DNA of 64,000 nucleotides from Variovorax paradoxus (GCF_009498455.1 NZ_CP045644.1:5831001-5895000); one strand, 5' to 3'. Positions 33,505-43,613 are shown, counted from the first letter of the stretch. Translations and numbers: made by a program. The notes: a model not told the origin generated them from the sequence alone.

Positions 33505-34293
33505 ATGCACGCGCACCACCCCCTGGCGCGCGCCGCGTGGCTGGTGCTCGCGGCCGCGCTCGCGGCATGCGGGGAGCACCCGAGCCCCTCGAACGTGCAG
33601 GCGCCGGGCGCCGACAAGCGCCCCGGCACCGCCGTGCTCGAAACCGGCGCCGCCATGCTGCAGGACAAGCCGCCCCTGGACGCCCTCAACGCCTACCTCG
33701 ACGGCTTTCATTTCTACAGCGGCCGCATCGACGCGCAGATGGAAGCGCACCACTACTGCGCCCTGCTCAACGACGAAGTGATCCAGTGCGTGATCTTCGA
33801 CGGCAACCAGAAGTCGGCCAAGCTGATGGGCGTGGAGTACATCGTGAGCGAGCGCCTGTTCCGCACGCTGCCCGACGCCGAGAAGGCGCTGTGGCACAGC
33901 CACGTGCACGAGGTCAAGTCGGGCCAGCTCATCGCGCCCGGCATTCCCGACGCCGCCGAGCATGCGCTCATGAAGAAGCTGGTGGGTACCTACGGCAAGA
34001 CCTTCCACACCTGGCACACCGACCAGCAGAAGGAACTGCCGCTGGGCACGCCGCAGCTCATGATGGGGTTCACGGCCGACGGCCAGGCGAACCCCGCCCT
34101 GGTGGACGCGCGCGACCGCCGCTTCGAGGTGCGCAGCGCCGACAAGCGCCGCGCGCGCGAGGACATCGCCGCGCCCGCGATCGTGCCCGGCGCCGACGCC
34201 TGGCAGCAGGGCAAGGCGCTGCAGCTGGCCGACCCGACGGCGGCGCCTCATGCGCATGCACCGACACCGGCGCCCGCCTCGGCGCCGCGCTGA
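33505..34293 (+). CDS. OBAP-family (DUF1264) lipoprotein
   Basis: 262-residue predicted lipoprotein: signal segment WLVLAAALAACGE with lipobox LAAC (Cys about residue 23). The mature part matches the oil-body-associated/DUF1264 family: PLDALNAYLDGFHFYSG, MEAHHYCALLNDEVIQCVIF, KLMGVEYIVSERLF and LWHSHVHEVKSGQL. The C-terminal tail is Pro/Ala/His-rich and disordered. It starts 10 bp after the SDR stop, so the two are probably one transcript. Bacterial function is unknown. Confidence 0.85.
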   Translation: MHAHHPLARAAWLVLAAALAACGEHPSPSNVQAPGADKRPGTAVLETGAAMLQDKPPLDALNAYLDGFHFYSGRIDAQMEAHHYCALLNDEVIQCVIFDGNQKSAKLMGVEYIVSERLFRTLPDAEKALWHSHVHEVKSGQLIAPGIPDAAEHALMKKLVGTYGKTFHTWHTDQQKELPLGTPQLMMGFTADGQANPALVDARDRRFEVRSADKRRAREDIAAPAIVPGADAWQQGKALQLADPTAAPHAHAPTPAPASAPR

Positions 34294-34530
34294 TCACCCC
34301 TCGTCGTCCTGCGGGCACGCGGCGTCGGCCATGTAGGCCTGCGCACGGTGGGTCAGGTGCTCGATGGCGTCGTCCGAGGCCTCGAGGTTCAGCGCCACCA
34401 GCACGCAGCGGCGCAGGCCGTTGCACGACACCTCCGCGCGCCCGTCGCAGGTGCCATTTGGTTTGAATTGCACTTCGATCTGGCAAGCCCACCCCTCGCC
34501 AAGATACACATGCACAGGCGCTTGATTCAT
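34294..34530 (-). CDS. small cysteine-containing protein, unknown
   Basis: 78 residues. The N-terminus VHVYLGEGWACQIEVQFKPNG and three further Cys suggest a compact beta fold, then a helix (DDAIEHLTHRAQAYMADA). The stop codon directly abuts the stop of the convergent OBAP gene. No family recognised and the ribosome site is weak. Confidence 0.5.
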   Translation of the reverse strand: MNQAPVHVYLGEGWACQIEVQFKPNGTCDGRAEVSCNGLRRCVLVALNLEASDDAIEHLTHRAQAYMADAACPQDDEG

Positions 34531-34680
34531 GGGCAGGAAGCAGGGCAATCGGCGTGCCCGCGCGCCGCGTGTCGTCCGGGCTGCACGGCACCGGTCAACT
34601 TTGTCCGCGCCGGAAAAAATTGCAGCAAGACCGGTGCACGAGCGCCGAATATGCAGCGCAGGCCCCAGGGCCTGCAGAAG

Positions 34681-34734
34681 GCGCACGAGCGGCACACGCA
34701 GGGCACACGAAAGGCGCACAGCAGGCACACCGCG
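34681..34734. repeat. five imperfect 11-bp tandem repeats
   Basis: Units GCGCACGAGCG, GCACACGCAGG, GCACACGAAAG, GCGCACAGCAG and GCACACCGCG follow one another with an 11-bp period, sharing G-C-[AG]-C-A-C at the same position. They end about 18 bp before the DHp/receiver gene start and are phased on one DNA face, so they could be an operator array. Confidence 0.75.
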
Positions 34735-34751
34735 TGCAGGTGCTTGGCGCC

Positions 34752-35354
34752 ATGTCCGCCGATCCGCCTGCCATGAACCCGACCTCGTCCCTGCGCCTTC
34801 CCGCTCCCCGCCTCGACCGCTGCGTGCACGATGCGCGCAACGCCCTCGCCGCCATCTCCGCCGCCACCGAAGTGCTCGAACGCGCCGACTCGCCGGAGCC
34901 CGTGCTGCACAAGGCCGGCGCGGTGGTCGCGCGGCAGGCGCGCGAACTCGCCGAGCGGCTGGGCGAACTCACGACCCACGCGCTGCAGGGCACCGCGCAG
35001 AGCGAGCGAGCGCTCGTGGTCTCGGACGACATGCACCTGCTGGCGCGCCTCGCAGGCCTGCTGTCGCATGCCGGCTACCGCCTCGACCTGGCGGTGAGCA
35101 CCATCGCCGGCTACGAAACGCTGCTGCGCGAGCAGCCGGACCTGGCGGTGATCGACCTGCGCACCTCGGCCGGCGAAGCGCGTTCGCTGGCCCGGCTGGC
35201 GCGCGGCGCCGGTTTCGACGGGCGGTTGATCGCCATCGAGGATTCGGCGGCTACGCGAGGCCTGCCGCCCACCAGCAACGCCGCGGGTTTCGACGCGGTG
35301 CTCGCGCGCTCCTTCGAGCTGACGCTGCTGCGCGCCGCGATCCCCTCCGACTGA
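34752..35354 (+). CDS. H-box (DHp) plus degenerate receiver protein without ATPase
   Basis: 200 residues. Residues about 15-75 resemble a histidine-kinase dimerisation helix pair (RCVHDARNALAAISAATEVL, candidate phospho-His in VHDARN). No HATPase follows; instead a receiver-like domain (ALVVSDDMHLLARLAGLL, Asp in LAVIDLRTS) runs to the end. The conserved receiver Thr and Lys positions are replaced (IAIEDSA, VLARSF), so phosphorylation is doubtful. It could be a phosphotransfer or scaffold partner of the hybrid kinases. An alternative start is ATG at 34773. Confidence 0.65.
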   Translation: MSADPPAMNPTSSLRLPAPRLDRCVHDARNALAAISAATEVLERADSPEPVLHKAGAVVARQARELAERLGELTTHALQGTAQSERALVVSDDMHLLARLAGLLSHAGYRLDLAVSTIAGYETLLREQPDLAVIDLRTSAGEARSLARLARGAGFDGRLIAIEDSAATRGLPPTSNAAGFDAVLARSFELTLLRAAIPSD

Positions 35355-35387
35355 GGTGCGACGCGCTCGCCGCAGATCGGGCGTTCA

Positions 35388-35807
35388 TCAGAGATCGGGC
35401 GGCAGCCGCACCTGCGCCGGATGCGCCTGTTCGTGCCGCGCTTGGCACTCGAGGCAGCGCGCGGCCGCGGGCTGCGCCTGCAGCCGCGCGTGCGGAATCT
35501 CCGCGCCGCATTCGATGCAGCGGCCGAACGCGCCGCTGTCCAGGCGCGCGCGGGCCGCGTCGATCTCGCGCAGCTCGGCCATGTCGCGCTCGGCCTCGGC
35601 ATAGCGCAGGCCGTGGTGCAGCCGCTCCCCGGCGATGTCGACGCGGTCGCATGCGGGGGCGCGCGTCAGTTCGGTGGCGTCGCTGCGGCGCGCGTCCGGC
35701 AGCTCGGCGGCCACGGTGCGCAACTGCGACGCGAGCGCCGCCTCGCGCGCGTCGAGCGCGTCGCGCCAGTGCTGGCGTTCGGCGTCGGTGGTCGGGGGCA
35801 GGGTCAT
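35388..35807 (-). CDS. DksA/TraR-family zinc-finger protein
   Basis: 139 residues. N-terminal coiled coil, then the C4 zinc finger (CIECGAEIPHARL and AARCLECQ). The coiled-coil tip contains DRVDIA, matching the DxxDxA motif that lets DksA act in the RNA polymerase secondary channel. It is slightly shorter than E. coli DksA (151). GAGGAAG precedes the ATG. It lies 57 bp downstream of a CheB gene on the same strand, at the end of a signalling gene run. Confidence 0.88.
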   Translation of the reverse strand: MTLPPTTDAERQHWRDALDAREAALASQLRTVAAELPDARRSDATELTRAPACDRVDIAGERLHHGLRYAEAERDMAELREIDAARARLDSGAFGRCIECGAEIPHARLQAQPAAARCLECQARHEQAHPAQVRLPPDL

Positions 35808-35864
35808 GGTCGCTTCCTCGGGTCTTGTCTTGAACTGGACGTCGGGCGTGACGGCGCGGACTCC

Positions 35865-36896
35865 TCACGCCTCGAAGCTCGCCGGGCTCGGCGCCTTCAT
35901 CGTCAGGCTGCGCATGGCCAGGCTCACCGCGGCAAGCTCGTCGGCCTCGCGGTCGCAGCCGGCAGCCGCCTCGGGCTCGCTCGCACGCTGCGTCTCGGCC
36001 AGGCGCCGCAGGATGGCTTCCTTTTCCTGCAGCGCGCGCAGGCCGGTCCACAGCGCGGCGTCGGTCACCTGCTCCTGCGTCGCGGCCAGGCTGCGCAGGC
36101 TGAAGGCATGGCCGGTGTGGCAGCGATAGCGCACCGGCCGCTGGTCGTCCAGCTCGAACAGCACGCCGCCGCAGTCGGGGCAGCTGAAGGCCGAGGGCGT
36201 CGCGATCTCCTTCAGGCTTTCCATGGCGTTCCCCTCACGGCCCGCGGCGTGCTCGCGGCGCAGCGCGGGCGACGGGGCGTGGCCGTGCCGATGGCCGCTT
36301 GCGCCGGCTTCCGCACGGGCGGCCGCCAGCAGAACGCCCGCCATCTCCGACAGCGGCACCACGTGGTCGGCCCGCACCACCGACAGCGCGGCGCGCGGCA
36401 TGCCGGGCTCGAAGGCGTCGGCCGGGTCCTGCACCACGGCCGTGCCGCCGCAGTCCTTGATGGCGCGCAGGCCGGCGCTGCCGTCGTCGAGCAGGCCCGT
36501 GAGCACCACGCCGATGGCACGCGCGCCCATCTCGAGCGCGGCGGAACGGAACAGGGGGTCGATGGCGGGGCGTGCATGGTGTTCCTTCGGTCCGCGGATC
36601 ACGCGGATCACGCCGCCTTCGAGCAGCATGTGGTGATCGGGCGGCGCCACGTGGAGGGTGCCGGCGGCCGGCAGGTCGCCGTCGCGCGCCTGCACGGCGG
36701 GGTTCGGACCCCGGGCGCTGAGCAGCTGCGCGAGCTGGCTGCGGTGCGCGCCGATGTGCTGCACCAGGAAGATCGGCACCGGAAAATTCGCCGGCAGCGC
36801 CGCGGCGAGTTCGAGCATGGCGTACACGCCGCCCGAGGACGCGCCGATGAAGACAGCGCGGCCGGGCGGGTGAAGGGGATGGGCAGATGAGGTCAT
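35865..36896 (-). CDS. free-standing CheB-type methylesterase
   Basis: 343 residues without an N-terminal receiver. Catalytic Ser in VFIGASSGGVYAM, His in FLVQHIGAHR and Asp in VLTGLLDDGSAGL are present, so the esterase/amidase should be active. From about residue 240 a C-terminal part carries a zinc-ribbon-like CPDCGGVLFEL and a paired C..H region (YRCHTGHAFS). No chemotaxis receptor genes are nearby. It lies 69 bp downstream of the 1558-residue hybrid kinase and may restore the esterase activity that kinase has lost. Confidence 0.85.
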   Translation of the reverse strand: MTSSAHPLHPPGRAVFIGASSGGVYAMLELAAALPANFPVPIFLVQHIGAHRSQLAQLLSARGPNPAVQARDGDLPAAGTLHVAPPDHHMLLEGGVIRVIRGPKEHHARPAIDPLFRSAALEMGARAIGVVLTGLLDDGSAGLRAIKDCGGTAVVQDPADAFEPGMPRAALSVVRADHVVPLSEMAGVLLAAARAEAGASGHRHGHAPSPALRREHAAGREGNAMESLKEIATPSAFSCPDCGGVLFELDDQRPVRYRCHTGHAFSLRSLAATQEQVTDAALWTGLRALQEKEAILRRLAETQRASEPEAAAGCDREADELAAVSLAMRSLTMKAPSPASFEA

Positions 36897-36965
36897 GGCC
36901 GGACGCAAAGTCGGTAGGGGTTGTGGGGCAAGCCGCATGCCTGCGCGCAGGGGCTGTTCGATCGT

Positions 36966-39900
36966 TCAGCCGCTCGGTGGCGCGCGCCGCGCGGCTTCGC
37001 GCTCGTGCAGCAGCCGCTGCAGGTCGGATGCCGTGACGGGCTTGGCCACATGCGCGTCGAAGCCGGCCGCGAGCGCCGCCGCCCGGTCGGCCGCCTGGCC
37101 CCAGCCGGTCGCTGCGATGAGCACCATGTCGCGGCCCCAAGGTTCGGCGCGGATGCGGCGCGCCACCTCGTGGCCGTCCAGCCCGGGCATGCCGATGTCG
37201 AGCACCGCCGCATCGGGGTGCAGCGCCTGCGCCGCGCGCAGCGCATCGATGCCGTTGTGCACGGTCTCCACGCTGAAGCCCGCCTTCGACAGCATCTGCC
37301 CCATGCCCCAGAGCGCGTCGACGTTGTCATCGGCCAGCAGCAGCCGCCGCACCCGCCCGGGCGCCGCGCCATCGCCGGCGGGTGCGTGCGGCACCGCGTC
37401 CGCCGTCGCCCGGGCCGCGGGGATGCGCACCGTGAAGCGGCTGCCTCGGCCAAGGCCCTCGCTCTCGCCCGTGACCGTGCCGCCGTGCAGTTCGACGAGG
37501 TTGCGCACCAGCGCCAGCCCCACGCCCAGGCCGCCCGCGGCGCGCTCGTGCGCGCGCTCGCTCTGCACGAACATCTCGAACATGGTCTGGATGGTGTCGG
37601 GGTCCATGCCGATGCCGTCGTCGGCCACCTCGAACACCGCGTTGCGCGCGTCGGCGTACACCGCGAGCCGGATGCGCCCGCCCGTGGGCGTGTACTTGGC
37701 GGCGTTCGACAGCAGGTTCGACAGCACCTGGGTGAGCCGCGTCGGGTCGGCGTCGAGCACGATCTCTTCCTCGGCGATGTGCAGCTCGAGCACGTGACGA
37801 CCCTGTTCGATGAGCGGCCTGGCCGTCTCCAGCGCCGCATCCGCGATGGCCTGCGCCGTGATGCGCTCGGGCTTCAGCGCGAGGCGCCCCTGGCGCAGGC
37901 TGGCCACGTCGAGCAGTTCGCCGAGCATGACCTTCATGACCGCGGCCTGCCGGCGGATCACGCGCGCGGCGCGCACCTGGTCCTGCGTGGGCAGCAGCTC
38001 GGGCGCCAGCAGCTCGGCCGCGCCGCTGATGGAGGCCAGCGGGTTGCGCAGCTCGTGCGAGAGCACGGCCAGGAAGCGGTCCTTGGCGGCGTCGACCGTT
38101 TCCAGCGCGCGGCGCGCGGCCTCGTTGGCGCGCAGCGCCGAGAGCAGCTCGGCGCGGCCCTCTTCCAGCTCCTGCTGCGCGGCGCGCTGCTCGCTCTGGT
38201 CGCGCAGCACCTTCACGAGCCCGATCACCGCGCCGTCGCCACCGTGCATGCGCATGAGCGCGCCGCTGGCCCAGAAGCGCGAGCCGTCCTTGCGCTGGTG
38301 CAGCCGGTCGTCGGCCGCGCGACCCTCGGCCAGCGCGATGCGCGCCTCCTCGGCGGGCGCCTGGGCGGCGCGGTCTTCCTCGGTGAAGATCACGTCGGCC
38401 GGGCGGCCGAGGATCTCCTGCTCGCTGTAGCCCAGCAGGCGCTCGGCGCCGGCGTTCCAGCTCGTCACGCGGCGCGCCAGGTCGACCGAGAAGATGGCGT
38501 AGTCGACCGCGTTCTCCAGCATCAGGCGCATGCGCTCCTGGCTCTCGCGCAGCGCCGCTTCGGCCGCCTTGCGCTCGCTCACGTCGGTGCACACGATCAG
38601 CGCCGAGTCGGGCCGCCCGCCGCCGTCGGTGAGCACCGTCACGCTGGTGTGCAGCCAGATGACCGCGCCGTCCTTGCGCACGACCCGGTTCTCGGCCTGG
38701 AACGGCCGGCCGCGCGTGGCCAGCTGGCCGAACAGCTGCTGCGCGTCCGCCAGGTCGGCCGGGTGCACGAACTCGAGCACATGCCGGCCGACGAGTTCGT
38801 CGCCCTCGCCCCCCTCGCCGCCCACGAGCGCGCCGTAGCAGCTGTTGGCGAACGTGATCTCGCCGTCCAGCCGCAGCTGCGCCACGCCCACCGAGGCCTG
38901 GTTGACGATGGCGCTGAAGCGCGCCTGCGACTGGCGCAGCGACTCCTGCGCCGCCTTGCGCTCGGTGATGTCGACCAGCGTCAGCACCACGCCCGCGATC
39001 GCGTCCTCGACGGTGCGATAGGGCCGTGCGCGCGCCAGGTACCAGCGGCCCTGCGCATCGCCCACTTCGCGCTCGGACGGCTGCAGCGTGCGCAGCACGC
39101 CGCGCGCATCGTCCGTGAGCTCGGGGTAGTCCAGCCCGGTGACGAGGTCCGACAGCGGACGCCCCATGTCGCCCGCGATCAGCTTGAAAATTGCTGCCGC
39201 GCTCGGCGTGAAGCGCATCACGCGCAGCTCGCGGTCCAGGAACACGGTGGCGATCGCGGTCGCATCCATCAGGTTCAGGATGTCGCTGTTGGCATGGCCC
39301 AGGTCGTCGACCTTGTTCTTCAGCTCCTGGTTGACGGTGACCAGCTCCTCGTTGATCGACTGCAATTCTTCGCGGCTGGTGTCGAGCTCTTCGGCGGCCG
39401 CATGCAGTTCCTCGTTCATGGCGTGCAGCTCTTCGTTGCTCGCCTTGAGTTCCTCGGTCGAGACCTCGTACTGCTCCACCGTCTGGTCCAGGCGCGCCTT
39501 CAGGCGCTCGACCTCGCGCTCCAGGTGCCGCGCGACCGGCTCGGGCTGCAGGCGCGGCAGCACGGTGAAGGCGTCGCCGCTCGCGGGGCCCTGCGCCTGG
39601 CCGGGGGCGCGGGCGCCCTCCTCGCGGCGCAACAGCACCAGGAAGCAGCCGCCGAACGCCTCCACCGGCCGCACGCCGATCGCCACCGAGCGCTCGCCGC
39701 CGGCCACGCGCACGCGCACCGGCGCGATCTCCACCGGCTCGCCCCGCGCCTGGGCATGGTGCAGCGCCGTCTGCAGCTCGGCCTTCAGCGCGGGCACGAT
39801 GGCGCGCAGCACGTTGCGCGAGGGCTCGCCGCCGCCGAAGTACAGGTACGGGGTGGCGGCGGGAGAGATGTGCAGCATCCCGTGGTCGGCGTCCACCAGG

Positions 39901-41642
39901 ATCGACGGCGGCGCCAGCAGGTCGATCAGCTGCAGGTGCATCTCGGCCCAGGTCATGGTCCGCCCGACGCGCGGCGCGGGCAGCGCCGTGGCCGGCGGCA
40001 CCGGCGCCGCGATCGCCACGCGCGGGATCACGGTCGGCGCGCGCAGCCCCCCGGGCGTACGGGGGCCCGCCGGCGCGCCCGGGGGCCGGGGCGCGGCGGG
40101 CTCGCCCGTGCGCACCTGGCGCCGCACGTAGAGGCGGTGCGCCTTGTCGACCAGCGCGAACAGGCCGCCGCGCCCGTCCGCCGCTTCGGAGGCGCCCAGG
40201 AACAGCGGCGCGCCCGGCTGCATCGCGAAGTGCAGCGTCTGGAGCACGCGCGCCTGCGCGTCGCGGTTCAGGTAGATGAGCAGGTTGCGGCAGGTCGCCA
40301 GGTCGATGCGCGAGAACGGGGCGTCGCGCAGCACGTCGTGCACGGCGAACAGCACCCGCTCGCGCAGTTCGCGGCGCACGCGCAGGCCGCGCGGCTCGCG
40401 CACGAAGAACCGCCGCATGCGCTCTTCGCCCAGGTCGGCCTCGGCCGCCAGCGGGTAGATGCCGTCGCGCGCGGTGCGCACGGCGTCCTCGTCCAGGTCG
40501 GTCGCGAAGACCTGGAAGGCCGGCGGGTGCTCCAGCGTGCGCGCATGCTCGCTGAGCAGCATGGCGACCGAGTAGGCCTCTTCGCCGGTGGCGCAGGCCA
40601 CGACCCACACGCGCAGCGTGTCGTTCGGGCCCTTGTGGCGAAAGAGCTCGGGCACCCGCGCGGCCAGCGCGTCGAAGCTGTCGGCGTCGCGGAAGAAGTT
40701 GGTCACGCTGACCAGCATGTCGTGCAGCAGCGCGCCGGCCTCGCCCGGCCGGGTGCGCAGGCAATCGAGATAGGCCGGCAGGTCGCCCACGCCGTTCACC
40801 TGCATGCGCCGGCCGATGCGCCGCAGCACGGTGGCGCGCTTGTAGTCGCCGAAGTCGCGGCCCGTGCGGTTGCGCACGAAGGCCAGCACCTCGCCAAAGG
40901 CGGCCTCGCCGGCGTCGGGCGGCGCGGGCAGCTGCTCGGGCGGCAGGCGCAGCTGGCGCTCGATGCGGTGGTAGGCGCCGATGCGCGCGCCCATCTCGCG
41001 CACCGGCAGCACCCAGTCGACCATGCCGGTCGCGACGGCCGCGTTCGCCATGCCGGCCTCAGCCGACTCGCGCGGGTCCTGCGCGATGGTCAGCCCGCCG
41101 CGCTCCTTCATGCGCTTGATGCCCAGCGCCCCGTCGCCGTCGGTCCCCGACAGCACCACCGCCGTCGCATGCGGGCCGTGCGAATCGGCCAGCGTGCGAA
41201 AGAACAGGTCGACCGGCAGGTGCCGCGCACGGGCCGGCGGTGCGGGCGCCGGCTCGATCAGGTTGCCGCGCATGTGGGGCGACCTGCCGGGCGGCAGCAG
41301 GTGCACGGTGTCGGGCGCCAGGCGCAGCGGCGCATCGACCGGCACCACCGGCAGCGGCGACGACGCGCGCAGCCGCTGCAGGAGCCCGGCGAGCGCATCC
41401 CCGCCGGCTTGGCCGATCTCGCCGGTGTTGCCCGTTTCGGGCAGGTTCAGCACGGCGACGAAGGCCAGGCCCGCGTCCGGCGCCACGCCCTCGAGGAACG
41501 CGCACAGCGCCTCGACGCTGCCCGCCGCGCCGCCCAGCCCGACCACGGGCAGCAGGCCGTAGCCGAACGACGGCACCGCGTCGTCGAGCTGGCCGGCCGT
41601 TTCTTCTTCGGCGCTGTCGGGCGTGGAATCGTTCAATGCCAT
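36966..41642 (-). CDS. CheB-CheR-PAS-histidine kinase-receiver hybrid (intact)
   Basis: 1558 residues. Order: CheB-like (about 28-215), CheR (about 265-530; [36 protein letters not shown]), coiled coil of NEELH/EELxA units, three PAS domains, HisKA ([20 protein letters not shown]), HATPase ([29 protein letters not shown]) and a C-terminal receiver ([29 protein letters not shown]). The CheB part is degenerate: the catalytic Ser is Ala ([11 protein letters not shown]) and the His is Asn ([10 protein letters not shown]), while the Asp remains. The first CheR glycine motif is also altered. It lies 37 bp downstream of the sigma-54 response regulator gene, the likely phosphorelay partner. Confidence 0.93.
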   Translation of the reverse strand: MALNDSTPDSAEEETAGQLDDAVPSFGYGLLPVVGLGGAAGSVEALCAFLEGVAPDAGLAFVAVLNLPETGNTGEIGQAGGDALAGLLQRLRASSPLPVVPVDAPLRLAPDTVHLLPPGRSPHMRGNLIEPAPAPPARARHLPVDLFFRTLADSHGPHATAVVLSGTDGDGALGIKRMKERGGLTIAQDPRESAEAGMANAAVATGMVDWVLPVREMGARIGAYHRIERQLRLPPEQLPAPPDAGEAAFGEVLAFVRNRTGRDFGDYKRATVLRRIGRRMQVNGVGDLPAYLDCLRTRPGEAGALLHDMLVSVTNFFRDADSFDALAARVPELFRHKGPNDTLRVWVVACATGEEAYSVAMLLSEHARTLEHPPAFQVFATDLDEDAVRTARDGIYPLAAEADLGEERMRRFFVREPRGLRVRRELRERVLFAVHDVLRDAPFSRIDLATCRNLLIYLNRDAQARVLQTLHFAMQPGAPLFLGASEAADGRGGLFALVDKAHRLYVRRQVRTGEPAAPRPPGAPAGPRTPGGLRAPTVIPRVAIAAPVPPATALPAPRVGRTMTWAEMHLQLIDLLAPPSILVDADHGMLHISPAATPYLYFGGGEPSRNVLRAIVPALKAELQTALHHAQARGEPVEIAPVRVRVAGGERSVAIGVRPVEAFGGCFLVLLRREEGARAPGQAQGPASGDAFTVLPRLQPEPVARHLEREVERLKARLDQTVEQYEVSTEELKASNEELHAMNEELHAAAEELDTSREELQSINEELVTVNQELKNKVDDLGHANSDILNLMDATAIATVFLDRELRVMRFTPSAAAIFKLIAGDMGRPLSDLVTGLDYPELTDDARGVLRTLQPSEREVGDAQGRWYLARARPYRTVEDAIAGVVLTLVDITERKAAQESLRQSQARFSAIVNQASVGVAQLRLDGEITFANSCYGALVGGEGGEGDELVGRHVLEFVHPADLADAQQLFGQLATRGRPFQAENRVVRKDGAVIWLHTSVTVLTDGGGRPDSALIVCTDVSERKAAEAALRESQERMRLMLENAVDYAIFSVDLARRVTSWNAGAERLLGYSEQEILGRPADVIFTEEDRAAQAPAEEARIALAEGRAADDRLHQRKDGSRFWASGALMRMHGGDGAVIGLVKVLRDQSEQRAAQQELEEGRAELLSALRANEAARRALETVDAAKDRFLAVLSHELRNPLASISGAAELLAPELLPTQDQVRAARVIRRQAAVMKVMLGELLDVASLRQGRLALKPERITAQAIADAALETARPLIEQGRHVLELHIAEEEIVLDADPTRLTQVLSNLLSNAAKYTPTGGRIRLAVYADARNAVFEVADDGIGMDPDTIQTMFEMFVQSERAHERAAGGLGVGLALVRNLVELHGGTVTGESEGLGRGSRFTVRIPAARATADAVPHAPAGDGAAPGRVRRLLLADDNVDALWGMGQMLSKAGFSVETVHNGIDALRAAQALHPDAAVLDIGMPGLDGHEVARRIRAEPWGRDMVLIAATGWGQAADRAAALAAGFDAHVAKPVTASDLQRLLHEREAARRAPPSG

Positions 41643-41679
41643 CCCTTGTGTGAGGCCCGCAGGCGCAACGCCGCGACGG

Positions 41680-43134
41680 CTACTGCTGGTATTCCTTGAG
41701 CCGGTTGTAGAGGGTCTTCATGCTGATGCCCAGCAGCGCGGCGGTGCGTTCCCTGTGGCCGCCGCAGCGCGCGTAGGTGGCCAGGATGAGCTGGCGCTCC
41801 ACGTCGGCCAGCGGCGACCCGATCTCGACCACGAGCTGGCCGCTCCCCGGCCCGGACGGCGACAGCGGCCGATCGAGTCCGAGGGACGTCAGGGCCGTGG
41901 AAACCACGGCGGCCACCGGGTTGCCGCCGCCCGCCGGCGCGGCGGCCGCGCGCACCACCGGTTCATGCGCGGGCGCGTGCAGGGGCAGCCATTCCTCGTC
42001 GATCCCGGCGCCGCTGGCCATCACCCAGGCGCGCTGCAGCACGTTGCGCAGTTCGCGCACGTTGCCGGGCCAGTGCCACGCCGCGAGCCGCGCCAGCGCG
42101 CCGGCGCTGAGGTGCTTGGCGCCCCCGCCTTCCTGGCGCGCCATCTCCTGCAGGACATGGTGCGTGATGAGCGCCACGTCGTCGCCGCGCTCGCGCAGCG
42201 GCGGCAGGCCGATCGGGAACACGTTGAGGCGGTAGAGCAGGTCTTCGCGCATGCGGCCATCGGCCACCGCGGCGGCGGCGTCGCGGTTGGTGGCCGCGAT
42301 CACGCGCACGTCGGTCTGCTGCACCTGCGTGGAGCCCACGCGCATGAAGGTGCCGGTCTCGAGCACGCGCAGCAGTTTCACCTGCAGCTGCGGCGGCATC
42401 TCGGTCACCTCGTCCAGGAACAGCGTGCCGCCGTGCGCGCGCTCGAAGAAGCCCTGGTGCTGGCGCTCGGCGCCGGTGAAGCTGCCGCGCTCGTGGCCGA
42501 AGATCTCGCTTTCGATGAGGTGCGGCGACAGCGCGCCGCAGTTCACGGCCAGGAACGGCTGGTCGCGCCGGCGGCTCATGTCGTGCACCGCGCGCGCCAC
42601 CAGTTCCTTGCCCGTGCCGCTCTCGCCGTGGATGAAGACGGTGACGGCGGTGCGCGCCACGCGCGAGATCTGCCGGTACACGCGCTGCATTTCCTGCGAA
42701 CGCCCGATGAGCGGACCGAAGCGGCCGGTCTCGCGCCACTGCTCCTCGACCTCGTCGAACTCGGCGCGCAGCTGCGACGGCGCGATGAGCCGCGACAGCA
42801 GGCCCTTCAGGTGCTGCGGGTTGATGGGCTTGACCAGGTAGTCGGCCGCGCCCAGCCGCATGCCGCGGATCGAGGTCTCCAGGCTGGCCTGGCCGGTCAT
42901 GAGCACCAGCACGGTGTCGTTGAGCGCTTCGTTGCGCTCGTCGAGCAGCGCCAGGCCGTCGCCGTCAGGCAGGTGCAGGTCGAGCAGCAACAGGTCGGGC
43001 CGCTGCATCGCCATGAGGCGTCGGGCCGCGGCCATCGAATGCGCGCACATCACCGAATGGCCCTCGCGCGCGACGAGGGCGGCCATCATGCGGGCGGAAT
43101 CTTCGTCGTCTTCGACGATCAATGCATGCGCCAA
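41680..43134 (-). CDS. sigma-54-dependent response regulator (NtrC type)
   Basis: 484 residues. The receiver domain (IVEDDEDSA, phospho-Asp in LLLDLHLPDGDG, Lys in YLVKPIN) is followed by an AAA+ activator (Walker A GESGTGKE, sigma-54 loop ERGSFTGAER, Walker B GTLFLDEVTEMPP) and a Fis-type HTH (RERTAALLGISMKTLYNRL). The loop reads GSFTGA instead of GAFTGA. The start is a TTG at 43134 with GGGAG 5 nt upstream. Same-strand neighbours are the hybrid kinase downstream and a DHp-only membrane protein upstream; divergent rpoN is next. Confidence 0.95.
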   Translation of the reverse strand: MAHALIVEDDEDSARMMAALVAREGHSVMCAHSMAAARRLMAMQRPDLLLLDLHLPDGDGLALLDERNEALNDTVLVLMTGQASLETSIRGMRLGAADYLVKPINPQHLKGLLSRLIAPSQLRAEFDEVEEQWRETGRFGPLIGRSQEMQRVYRQISRVARTAVTVFIHGESGTGKELVARAVHDMSRRRDQPFLAVNCGALSPHLIESEIFGHERGSFTGAERQHQGFFERAHGGTLFLDEVTEMPPQLQVKLLRVLETGTFMRVGSTQVQQTDVRVIAATNRDAAAAVADGRMREDLLYRLNVFPIGLPPLRERGDDVALITHHVLQEMARQEGGGAKHLSAGALARLAAWHWPGNVRELRNVLQRAWVMASGAGIDEEWLPLHAPAHEPVVRAAAAPAGGGNPVAAVVSTALTSLGLDRPLSPSGPGSGQLVVEIGSPLADVERQLILATYARCGGHRERTAALLGISMKTLYNRLKEYQQ

Positions 43135-43226
43135 AACGGCTCCCGAACGGGGGCGCGTGGACCCGCGCCTTTGAGGCTCCCTGGTGTTTCGTATGGTTGC
43201 GTTTGCGGGTGACGGCGGCCGACGGT

Positions 43227-43613
43227 TCAGCCGTTGAACTCGCGTGAGAATTCATGCACTTGCTGTGTCAGCGTATTCATACGCGCGATCTGGCGGCCCA
43301 GCACCTGCATCGCCTCCTGCCGCAGGGCCGGGTCGTCGGTGGTGCGCATGAGGTCCAGTGCCACGGCCATCGCGCCGACGGGCGCGCGCAGGTCGTGGTC
43401 GAGCTGGCGTGCCGCCTGCGCCTGGCGCGCCGCCCGCGCGCGCAGTTCGGCCAGCTGCTGCTCGGCCCGCGGTGCACGCGCCGCCCCGCCCTGGCGCCGC
43501 AGCCCGGCGCCCAGCGCCACGCCCACGATGCCCGCGAAGGCGCCTGCGAGCACGCCCGCCGTCCATGGCCTGGCGGCGGCACGGTGCCGGCGGGTTCGAG
43601 GAATGTTCTCCAT
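43227..43613 (-). CDS. membrane-anchored H-box (DHp) protein without ATPase
   Basis: 128 residues. One transmembrane helix (TAGVLAGAFAGIVGVALGAG, about residues 16-38), a short coiled coil, then a DHp-like pair of helices with the H-box LDHDLRAPVGAMAVAL and a second helix ending in LTQQVHEFSREFNG. It stops where a HATPase would start. It may be a kinase remnant, a dimerisation partner or a phosphotransfer protein. It is the first gene of the minus-strand signalling run and divergent from rpoN, sharing a 185-bp promoter region. Confidence 0.65.
   Translation of the reverse strand: MENIPRTRRHRAAARPWTAGVLAGAFAGIVGVALGAGLRRQGGAARAPRAEQQLAELRARAARQAQAARQLDHDLRAPVGAMAVALDLMRTTDDPALRQEAMQVLGRQIARMNTLTQQVHEFSREFNG

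Noticed and set aside
36921..41699. 1592-codon plus-strand frame opposite hybrid kinase 2
   Set aside because: Exact mirror of the kinase gene; antisense composition only.
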